Source: Vibrio genomosp. F10 str. ZF-129 (lineage in GTDB: Bacteria; Pseudomonadota; Gammaproteobacteria; Enterobacterales; Vibrionaceae). Taken from it: a stretch of DNA of 64,000 nucleotides. Location: the NCBI RefSeq assembly GCF_000287055.2, contig NZ_AJYQ02000103.1:30772-94771 (forward strand), read 5' to 3'. The stretch's first letter is position 1, and each line of letters begins with the position of its first letter. The position numbers were made by a program, and so were the translations under genes. The notes under the pieces are model-generated. The model was not told where the DNA came from. It did not search any database and saw nothing but the letters and a program-made list of their open reading frames with translations. Positions 57,504 to 64,000 of the stretch are shown piece after piece.

Positions 57504-58112
57504 ATGAAACGAAGTCAACGAGTCATACTGCCCTCAATGAAGAAAGATTGGAGCAAGATCAATATTGCTCCGTTCACTGTCGCAGTTGGTGTTGTCGTCA
57601 TTGCAGGTTGCTCTGACAGCGACCCAAGCAATGATGCTTACATCTATTCTGGTATTGATGATTGCTCGGAGAGTAACCCAGGATATACAGAACAATGTCG
57701 TGCCGCATACGAAGAGGCACTAGATGAAGCGGCAAGAACGGCACCGCGCTATATATCTGAAAATGATTGTCGTGCAGAATTTCGTGAAGAAGGTTGTTTT
57801 CAACCACGAAATACGTCTTGGTTCGTCCCTGCAATGGGCGGCTTTTTATTCAGCAGAGCCCTGGGTGGTTCCAGAGGGTATTACTCTGAACCTATCTATC
57901 GATACGGTGGCTCTTGGTATTCGACTGATGGTCGCTCTTACGGCTCTTATCGAAATGGATATAAAAAAATCAAGATCAAAACCTCTGAAATGAAGAAAAA
58001 ACCTGCGGTGACTCGAACCATGTCCAGAGGCGGATTTGGATCGACAGTTTCCGCTAAATCCAGTTGGAGCAAGAGCAAAAGTAGCGCTGGTAAATCGAGC
58101 TGGGGCGGCTAA
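57504..58112 (+). CDS. yjfM: DUF1190 (YgiB/YjfM) predicted lipoprotein with Gly-Gly C-terminus
   Basis: The 202-residue product has a basic N-terminus and a hydrophobic stretch ending in IAGC (Cys36), a plausible lipobox. Four more cysteines (54, 65, 89, 98) could make two disulfides in the periplasm. A Gly/Tyr/Ser-rich segment (about 115-155) leads to a Lys/Ser-rich tail ending SSWGG. It matches the YgiB/UPF0441 family, whose genes sit before a glutathionylspermidine-synthase-like gene in E. coli, as here. The terminal Gly-Gly just ahead of a ligase gene suggests it might be the substrate; this is inference. Confidence 0.8.
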   Translation: MKRSQRVILPSMKKDWSKINIAPFTVAVGVVVIAGCSDSDPSNDAYIYSGIDDCSESNPGYTEQCRAAYEEALDEAARTAPRYISENDCRAEFREEGCFQPRNTSWFVPAMGGFLFSRALGGSRGYYSEPIYRYGGSWYSTDGRSYGSYRNGYKKIKIKTSEMKKKPAVTRTMSRGGFGSTVSAKSSWSKSKSSAGKSSWGG

Positions 58113-58118
58113 ATTTAT

Positions 58119-59282
58119 ATGCTTCGTATCGATACCAAGGAAAGACCCAATTGGCGTGAACTCGCTAAGCAATTTGGCTTTGGCTACCATAGTATGTATG
58201 ACGATCCCTACTGGGATGAGCGTGCTTACTATCAATTTACGCTTGAACAAGTTGAAAGGGATATCGAAGCTCCAACTGAAGAGATCCACCAAATGTGTTT
58301 GCAGGCGGTGGAAAAAGTGGTTGCAGACGAAAATTGGTTGCAACGATTTCAGGTTCCAGTGTCGATGTGGGACAGTGTAGCGACATCTTGGAAACGAAAT
58401 GAACCGTCACTCTATTCTCGTGTTGATTTCGCTTATTCGGGGCAAGGACCTGCAAAACTGTTGGAGAACAACGCTGATACTCCAACAAGTTTATACGAAA
58501 CGGGTTTTTGGCAATGGGTATGGTTGGAAGATAAAGTTAAATCAGGGCAAGTGAGCCGTCGTGCCGATCAATTTAACATCCTGCAAGACTATTTAATTGA
58601 ACGCTTTCATCAGTTAGCCAAACAACAGCCAGGGCAGACCTTACACTTTTCTTGCTGCAAAGATACTGAAGAAGACCGTGGAACGGTGCAATACTTACAA
58701 GATTGCGCGACAGAGGCTGGGCTAGATACGGCATTTGTGCACATTGAAGATATCGGTATCAATAATCTCGATGAGTTTGTTGATATCAAATCAAGACCTA
58801 TTCGTTGGATGTTCAAACTTTATCCTTGGGAATTTATGTTTAATGAAGCGTATGGTCAGCATCTTCCCACGGCTAATATCAACTGGTTAGAACCCATGTG
58901 GAAGTCAATCTTATCCAATAAAGCGCTCTTGCCTTTGTTGTGGGAAATGTTTCCCAATCATCCTAATTTATTGCCGTCTTATTTCATGGACGATCCAAGA
59001 GCCTCCCGTTTAAAAGACTATGTGGTCAAGCCGATTTTTTCACGAGAAGGGGCCAACATTTCGATTTTTAAAGACAGAAAGCAAGTCGCTAGAGCGGATG
59101 GTCCCTATGGTGAAGAAGGGATGATTGTGCAGGCGTATCACCCGTTACCCGTTTTTAATGGCAGCAATACGCTGATTGGCAGTTGGTTGGTTAACGATCG
59201 AGCCGCAGGGATGTCGATACGTGAAGATGACAGCTTGATCACTCAAGACTACGCACGCTACGTACCCCACATCATTCTTTAG
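58119..59282 (+). CDS. yjfC: ATP-grasp ligase of the glutathionylspermidine synthase family, YjfC/YgiC-like
   Basis: The 387-residue protein corresponds to the synthetase half of Gsp synthetase/amidase and lacks the amidase domain. Visible motifs are PAKLLENNADTPTSLYE (about 111-127), HFSCCKDTEEDRG, and the ATP-grasp core VVKPIFSREGANISIF starting at residue 302, with Lys304, Arg309 and Glu310. In glutathionylspermidine synthetase this fold activates a C-terminal glycine carboxylate and joins it to an amine. The true substrate of YjfC/YgiC is not known. It begins six bases after yjfM and ends the operon. Confidence 0.87.
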   Translation: MLRIDTKERPNWRELAKQFGFGYHSMYDDPYWDERAYYQFTLEQVERDIEAPTEEIHQMCLQAVEKVVADENWLQRFQVPVSMWDSVATSWKRNEPSLYSRVDFAYSGQGPAKLLENNADTPTSLYETGFWQWVWLEDKVKSGQVSRRADQFNILQDYLIERFHQLAKQQPGQTLHFSCCKDTEEDRGTVQYLQDCATEAGLDTAFVHIEDIGINNLDEFVDIKSRPIRWMFKLYPWEFMFNEAYGQHLPTANINWLEPMWKSILSNKALLPLLWEMFPNHPNLLPSYFMDDPRASRLKDYVVKPIFSREGANISIFKDRKQVARADGPYGEEGMIVQAYHPLPVFNGSNTLIGSWLVNDRAAGMSIREDDSLITQDYARYVPHIIL

Positions 59283-59463
59283 TACATATTTTTCCATACG
59301 CTGAATGTTCTTTTATCCCACTTTATTGTCAGCAAAAAGTTATCAGCAATCAGGCATAGAGGTGGCTTGTCTGGCAAATGTCCAGAGAATCCCCTAGTCG
59401 AATATCTATCCATGATTTACAATACATCAAAATTCTAACTCGATAATTTTCAGGAAGAGCTGC

Positions 59464-62049
59464 ATGTACATGAGCACTGACGAGGTTCGCAACGCGTTCC
59501 TCAAGTTCTTTGAAAGCAAAGGACACCAAATCGTAGACAGTTCATCGTTAGTTCCACATAACGATCCAACCCTGCTATTCACGAATGCAGGCATGAACCA
59601 ATTTAAAGATTGCTTCTTAGGTTCAGAGAAACGAGCCTACACGCGAGCAACTACGTCTCAGCGCTGTGTACGTGCTGGTGGTAAACATAACGATCTAGAA
59701 AACGTTGGTTTTACTGCACGTCACCATACCTTTTTTGAAATGCTAGGTAACTTCAGCTTTGGCGATTACTTCAAAGAAGAAGCCATCGCGTTTGCGTGGG
59801 AATTCTTAACCAGCACACTTCAACTTCCAAAAGAACGTCTGCTTGTGACTGTGTATGAAACCGATGACGAAGCGTTTGATATCTGGAACAAAACCGTTGG
59901 TATTCCAGCCGATCGCATCGTTCGCATAGGTGATAAGAAAGGCGGTAAAGCATTTGAGTCAGATAACTTCTGGCAAATGGGTGACACTGGCCCTTGTGGT
60001 CCATGTACTGAGATCTTCTATGATCACGGTGAGCATATTTGGGGCGGACGTCCGGGCACACCAGAAGAAGATGGTGATCGCTTTATCGAGATCTGGAATA
60101 ACGTATTTATGCAGTTTAACCGTCATGCTGATGGCACGATGGAACCACTACCTAAACCAGCCGTTGATACTGGAATGGGGATTGAGCGTATTTCTGCGAT
60201 TATGCAAGGTGTCCACTCCAACTATGAAATTGATGTTTTCCAAACATTGATCAAATCAGCGGCTGAAGTCATTGGTCATGACGACCTTTCTAACCAATCA
60301 TTACGTGTTGTTGCCGATCACATCCGTTCGTGTGCGTTTTTAATCGTAGATGGTGTAATGCCTTCTAATGAAGGTCGAGGTTACGTACTTCGTCGCATTA
60401 TTCGTCGTGCCGTTCGTCATGGGAATAAATTAGGCGCGCAAGGTTCATTCTTCCACAAATTGGTACCTGTGCTTATTGAAGTGATGGGAACAGCAGGAGA
60501 AGAGCTTAAGAAACAGCAAGCGATCGTAGAAAAAGTACTGCGTATTGAAGAAGAAAACTTCAGCCGCACACTTGAGCGCGGCATGGTGATCCTAAACGAT
60601 GCTCTAGATAATCTAGAGGGGACGGTTTTAGATGGCGAAACCGTGTTTAAACTTTACGATACCTACGGTTTCCCTGCGGATTTAACCAATGATGTTGCCC
60701 GTGAGCGTGAGCTATCAATCGATGAAGAAGGCTTTGAAAAAGCGATGGAAGAGCAACGTAAACGTGCTCGAGAAGCTGGCCAGTTTGGTACAGACTACAA
60801 CGCGACAATCAAAGTGGATACCGATACGGAATTCTGCGGTTACACAGGCACCAGTGGGAACAGCGTTATTTCTGCGATGTTTGTAGAAGGCGAAGAAGTT
60901 CAATCGCTTTCAGCTGGCGATAAAGCCATTATCGTATTAGACGAGACACCGTTCTACGCTGAATCGGGTGGCCAATGTGGTGATGCTGGTCAATTGAAAA
61001 CAGATTCAGGCACATTCATGGTTGAAGACACTCAAAAGCTCGGTAATGCCATTGCGCATCACGGTGTGCTTGCTGAAGGTGTGTTTGCAAAAAATGACAA
61101 GGTGAACGCAAGTGTTGATGCTTCTCGCCGTGCTGCAATTACTCTAAACCACTCGGCTACTCACTTATTGCATGCGGCTTTACGTACGGTTCTAGGTGAA
61201 CATGTTACTCAGAAAGGTTCCTTGGTTAAGCCAAATAACCTACGCTTTGACTTTTCAAATTTAGAAGCGGTAACCGCGGCTGAATTGAAAGAAGTTGAAC
61301 GTATGGTTAACGCTCAAATTCGAAACAACCACGTGATTGAAACCAATGTCATGGACATTGAATCGGCTAAACAGAAAGGCGCTATGGCCTTGTTTGGTGA
61401 GAAGTACGATGATGAAGTTCGCGTTCTTTCAATGGGTGAGTTTTCTACCGAGCTTTGTGGTGGTATCCACGCACGCAACACCGGTGATATTGGCCTATTT
61501 AAAATTACCTCAGAAGGTGGCATTGCCGCTGGCATTCGTCGTATTGAAGCGGTGACGGGTGAGGCTGCGCTAGACGCACTTGATGCTAAACACGCTCAGT
61601 ATGAAGACAAACTGACTGAAGCGGTGAGTAAATCAAAGCAGCTAGAGAAAGAAATTCAACAACTGAAAGACAAGATGGCTGCCGCTGAAAGCGCCAACAT
61701 CATGGGTAAAGTTGAGGAAATTGAAGGTACTAAAGTCCTTGTTGCCGCTATCGAAGGTGGTGACAATAAGAATTTACGCATCATGGTTGATGAAGCTAAG
61801 AATCGTGTAGGCAGCGGTATTATTCTTCTTGCTAATATTGCTGATGGTAAGATTGGTCTTATTGCGGGTGTCACTAAAGATATGACCAGTAAAGTCAAAG
61901 CTGGCGATCTGGTTAAGATGGTTGCAGAGCAAGTCGGTGGTAAGGGTGGTGGTCGCCCAGACATGGCTCAAGCGGGCGGTACTGATATTGATGCATTGCC
62001 AGAAGCACTAGCTTCAACTCGTGCATGGCTTGAAGAGCGATTGAAATAA
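59464..62049 (+). CDS. alaS: Alanyl-tRNA synthetase
   Basis: AlaS charges tRNA-Ala and edits Ser and Gly mischarging. The 861 residues hold the class II catalytic domain (motif 1 region [27 protein letters not shown]), the editing domain with HSATH (His563, His567) and CGGIH (Cys665, His669), a coiled coil (about 705-745) and the C-Ala domain with [15 protein letters not shown]. An ATG two codons later is a possible start. A strong hairpin terminator follows. Confidence 0.98.
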   Translation: MYMSTDEVRNAFLKFFESKGHQIVDSSSLVPHNDPTLLFTNAGMNQFKDCFLGSEKRAYTRATTSQRCVRAGGKHNDLENVGFTARHHTFFEMLGNFSFGDYFKEEAIAFAWEFLTSTLQLPKERLLVTVYETDDEAFDIWNKTVGIPADRIVRIGDKKGGKAFESDNFWQMGDTGPCGPCTEIFYDHGEHIWGGRPGTPEEDGDRFIEIWNNVFMQFNRHADGTMEPLPKPAVDTGMGIERISAIMQGVHSNYEIDVFQTLIKSAAEVIGHDDLSNQSLRVVADHIRSCAFLIVDGVMPSNEGRGYVLRRIIRRAVRHGNKLGAQGSFFHKLVPVLIEVMGTAGEELKKQQAIVEKVLRIEEENFSRTLERGMVILNDALDNLEGTVLDGETVFKLYDTYGFPADLTNDVARERELSIDEEGFEKAMEEQRKRAREAGQFGTDYNATIKVDTDTEFCGYTGTSGNSVISAMFVEGEEVQSLSAGDKAIIVLDETPFYAESGGQCGDAGQLKTDSGTFMVEDTQKLGNAIAHHGVLAEGVFAKNDKVNASVDASRRAAITLNHSATHLLHAALRTVLGEHVTQKGSLVKPNNLRFDFSNLEAVTAAELKEVERMVNAQIRNNHVIETNVMDIESAKQKGAMALFGEKYDDEVRVLSMGEFSTELCGGIHARNTGDIGLFKITSEGGIAAGIRRIEAVTGEAALDALDAKHAQYEDKLTEAVSKSKQLEKEIQQLKDKMAAAESANIMGKVEEIEGTKVLVAAIEGGDNKNLRIMVDEAKNRVGSGIILLANIADGKIGLIAGVTKDMTSKVKAGDLVKMVAEQVGGKGGGRPDMAQAGGTDIDALPEALASTRAWLEERLK

Positions 62050-62102
62050 CGAAATGATGTGCTCAATGATTTATTATTGATTGAGCATAACAATCTAAAT
62101 AG

Positions 62103-62155
62103 AACCAAGTGGTTTAATTGGCAACATTGAAGCTGATTAAACGGCTTGGTTTTTT
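62103..62155 (+). terminator. Two-part hairpin terminator of alaS
   Basis: AACCAAG (62103-62109) pairs with CTTGGTT (62145-62151) and GTTTAAT (62111-62117) with ATTAAAC (62136-62142), followed by a T-run. Confidence 0.85.
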
Positions 62156-62165
62156 GTATTTTTAC

Positions 62166-62236
62166 TGATACCAATCGTAGTTAATAGCGGGTCATCCTAG
62201 CTATTTTTAACTCCTCTATTATTGTGATTGGTATGA
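62166..62236. repeat. Palindromic element with ATACCAATC / GATTGGTAT ends
   Basis: ATACCAATC (62168-62176) and GATTGGTAT (62226-62234) form terminal inverted repeats of a roughly 70-base element. Inside, AGTTAA-TAGC (62179-62188) pairs with GCTA and TTAACT (62200-62212) across a 3-base bulge. It may be a dispersed REP/MITE-like repeat or a leader structure of lysC. Confidence 0.5.
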
Positions 62237-62294
62237 CCAATAATTCTCACTTTATTGGTGTAATAAGATGTTAGTCTTGGGAAGGTGAAGGCTG

Positions 62295-63482
62295 GTGAAT
62301 AAGCCCGTTATCGTACAAAAGTTTGGTGGAACTTCGGTAGGAACGATTGAATCGATTCGCACTGTCGCTGAACACATAATTAATGCAAAGCAAGCTGGTA
62401 ACCATGTTGCTGTTGTTGTTTCGGCAATGTCAGGTGAAACCAATCGCTTGGTGTCGCTCGCAAAGCAAGTGGATAGTGTTCCAAACGCTCGAGAGCTCGA
62501 TGTGTTGCTTTCATCGGGAGAGCAAGTCTCTATGGCATTGTTGGCCGTGACATTGAACAAGCTGGGGCATAAAGCGTGTTCATTGACGGCAGCACAAGCA
62601 AGTATCTACACCAACAGCCAGCATAACGATGCGACGATCACACGCATCGATACAAAGAGGATTGATGATCTCTTTGCTGACGGTAATATCGTCATTGTTG
62701 CCGGCTTCCAAGGGATTACAGCGAACGGTGATATCACTACCTTAGGAAGAGGTGGTTCAGATACGACAGCGGTCACTTTAGCTGGTTCGCTCAAGGCACA
62801 AGAGTGTCAAATCTATACGGATGTAGATGGTGTTTATACTTGCGATCCTAGGGTTATCCCCGATGCAAAAAAATTAGAGGTGATTGATTTTCCTTCAATG
62901 GAAATCATGGCCAGAAAAGGGGCCAAAGTATTGCATTTACCTTCCGTTCAATACGCAAGGGAAAATAATGTGCCACTGCGTGTTCTATCGACTTTCGAGC
63001 ATAATCAAGGCAGCCTGATAGAAGGTGAAAAGGTACAGCGGGACGTGACAGGCCTGGCAATATGTCGCGACATGCTTTTAGTCGAGGTTGAAGAATGCCA
63101 ATTAGCGAGCGCTAAGACTCATTGTCAAATGTTAGGAATAACCGTTTGTAATGTGATCAAACGTGCAGATTATGTAGGCATAGTGATTGAACATGGCTCA
63201 ATATCAAAATTGGATCTGGTGTTCGGAGAGAAAATCCGTAATAGTTCACAGGTAAGCTTGTTAACTGTTGTTGGCTTGCAAGCAAAAGGAATAATTAAGT
63301 CATCAAAACAGTTGTTAATGGAACGTGACATTGCGGTTGTTGATTGCTCTTCCGAGAGTTTATCTTTAACGTTCGTTTTATCTCAAGAATGCATCGACGA
63401 TGCAGCCCATTTACTACATGATGCTTATATTGCCCAAAGCCAAGTATTCGATAGTCATCAAAGACAAGTGTTTTTAGGCTAA
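62295..63482 (+). CDS. lysC: Aspartate kinase
   Basis: The enzyme phosphorylates L-aspartate at the start of the Lys/Thr/Met pathway. A GTG start preceded by GGTGAAGG gives 395 residues. The kinase domain begins VQKFGGTSVGT and includes GRGGSDTTAVTLA and YTDVDGVYTCDPR; the C-terminal part is a tandem ACT regulatory region, so it is monofunctional. It lies between alaS and csrA, the conserved Vibrio order. Which end product inhibits it cannot be read from sequence. Confidence 0.93.
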   Translation: MNKPVIVQKFGGTSVGTIESIRTVAEHIINAKQAGNHVAVVVSAMSGETNRLVSLAKQVDSVPNARELDVLLSSGEQVSMALLAVTLNKLGHKACSLTAAQASIYTNSQHNDATITRIDTKRIDDLFADGNIVIVAGFQGITANGDITTLGRGGSDTTAVTLAGSLKAQECQIYTDVDGVYTCDPRVIPDAKKLEVIDFPSMEIMARKGAKVLHLPSVQYARENNVPLRVLSTFEHNQGSLIEGEKVQRDVTGLAICRDMLLVEVEECQLASAKTHCQMLGITVCNVIKRADYVGIVIEHGSISKLDLVFGEKIRNSSQVSLLTVVGLQAKGIIKSSKQLLMERDIAVVDCSSESLSLTFVLSQECIDDAAHLLHDAYIAQSQVFDSHQRQVFLG

Positions 63483-63574
63483 TTTTGGTTAACATTGTTG
63501 TTTACGAAAATATAACTTTTGGTAGATAATACTTTCGTAATAATTAAATTTTGAGACTACTCAAGGAGCTAGTA

Positions 63575-63772
63575 ATGCTAATTTTGACTCGCCGTGTTGG
63601 CGAAACCCTTATGATCGGTGATGAAGTAACAGTGACCGTTTTAGGTGTAAAAGGTAATCAGGTACGTATCGGTGTAAATGCTCCAAAAGAGGTTTCTGTA
63701 CATCGTGAAGAAATCTACATGCGAATTCAAGCTGAAAAAGGCAATGGTAACGTTGCGCCTGGTAGTTACTAA
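63575..63772 (+). CDS. csrA: Carbon storage regulator CsrA
   Basis: CsrA is a dimeric RNA-binding protein that controls translation and stability of mRNAs bearing GGA motifs. The ATG at 63575 with AAGGAG upstream gives 65 residues starting [16 protein letters not shown], with the conserved [22 protein letters not shown]-binding surface. Upstream in-frame codons lack a ribosome site. Order alaS-lysC-csrA-tRNA-Ser is conserved in vibrios. Confidence 0.98.
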   Translation: MLILTRRVGETLMIGDEVTVTVLGVKGNQVRIGVNAPKEVSVHREEIYMRIQAEKGNGNVAPGSY

Positions 63773-63784
63773 TACGGATTGAAT

Positions 63785-63810
63785 GGCTAGCTGTTATGCT
63801 GGCCTTTTTA
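63785..63810 (+). terminator. Terminator of csrA
   Basis: GGCTAGC (63785-63791) pairs with GCTGGCC (63798-63804, one G-U) around a 6-base loop, followed by five T. Confidence 0.82.
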
Positions 63811-63911
63811 ATGTGTAGTGCATATTTATGAGTTAAAAGAGTGATTTCACACCGCTTTGATTAAATAGCCAACGGTTGATGTTTTTTTTAATCTTTTTGC
63901 CAAGAAAGTGT

Positions 63912-63939
63912 TTGACATATTTTTGGTAAATCGTAATAT
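63912..63939 (+). promoter_or_regulatory. Promoter of tRNA-Ser
   Basis: A perfect TTGACA (63912-63917) and TAATAT (63934-63939) are 16 bases apart, followed by a GC-rich discriminator (GTGCCTCCGC) typical of stringently controlled stable-RNA promoters. Confidence 0.85.
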
Positions 63940-63954
63940 GTGCCTCCGCAAGAC

Positions 63955-64000
63955 GGTGAGGTGGCCGAGAGGCCGAAGGCGCTCCCCTGCTAAGGGAGTA
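63955..64000 (+). tRNA. serV: tRNA-Ser (anticodon GCT), 5' part
   Basis: The first 46 bases of a serine tRNA, beginning GGTGAGGTGGCCGAG with the anticodon stem-loop CTCCCCTGCTAAGGGAG, are present; the long variable arm and 3' half lie beyond the window. It matches E. coli serV (GCT), which also lies downstream of csrA. Confidence 0.93.

Noticed and set aside
57846..58343. A 165-codon minus-strand frame across yjfM and yjfC
   Set aside because: It spans two well-supported sense genes and their junction, with no own start signals.

Overview
This window is chromosomal DNA of a gamma-proteobacterium, almost certainly a Vibrio (Vibrionaceae), and probably the larger chromosome. The evidence is the protein sequences and the gene order: the end of an MSHA pilus locus next to mreBCD, epd-pgk-fbaA-mscS, pyk/DeoR/glmS, rpsU-yqeY-dnaG-rpoD, the ftsB-ispDF-truD-surE-pcm-nlpD-rpoS chain, mutS/pncC/recA and alaS-lysC-csrA-tRNA-Ser. 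Nearly all genes look intact, and most of the window is core genome.

Layout. 1-5031: the last three genes of the MSHA type IV pilus locus (mshO partial, mshP, mshQ). 5182-15909: rod-shape genes mreBCD, then maf, rng, yhdP, a nitrilase-like hydrolase and tldD, all rightward. 15976-17211: a lone arginine deiminase, convergent with tldD. 17772-24446: rraB, a small zinc-ribbon protein, epd-pgk-fbaA, mscS and a yggE-like gene. 24562-29095: pyk (leftward), a DeoR-type regulator and glmS. 29266-33046: the mannitol operon mtlADR (leftward), with structured leader and intercistronic DNA. 33047-34647: the one clearly decayed accessory stretch. It holds broken pieces of a tyrosine recombinase, an EAL/HDOD-type protein and a Fic-type protein, lies beside a tRNA-Ile(CAT) gene, and is bounded by two near-identical terminator hairpins. 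34867-39342: the macromolecular-synthesis operon. 39600-49324: tsaD, plsY, folB-folK-uppP, ftsB-ispD-ispF, truD-surE-pcm-nlpD-rpoS. 49436-53828: mutS, pncC and recA with a textbook LexA box. 54292-59282: a seven-gene yjfIJ-channel-yjfKLMC operon between recA and alaS, where recX would normally be expected. 59464-64000: alaS, lysC, csrA and the first part of a tRNA-Ser(GCT).

The most interesting unit is the 54292-59282 operon. It combines a PspA/IM30-like membrane-coat protein, a two-helix K+ channel with an unusual nucleotide-binding domain, small DUF2170/DUF2491/DUF350 proteins, a predicted DUF1190 lipoprotein ending in Gly-Gly, and an ATP-grasp ligase of the glutathionylspermidine-synthetase type without the amidase half. 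I propose, as inference only, a membrane-stress system in which the ligase modifies the C-terminal glycine of the lipoprotein. Second in interest is the eroded island at tRNA-Ile(CAT)/rpoD, the locus that carries VSP-II in pandemic Vibrio cholerae. Other points are a possible MtlS-like antisense RNA at mtlA, matched hairpins on both sides of mreB, and candidate operators for fbaA, the DeoR regulator and arginine deiminase.
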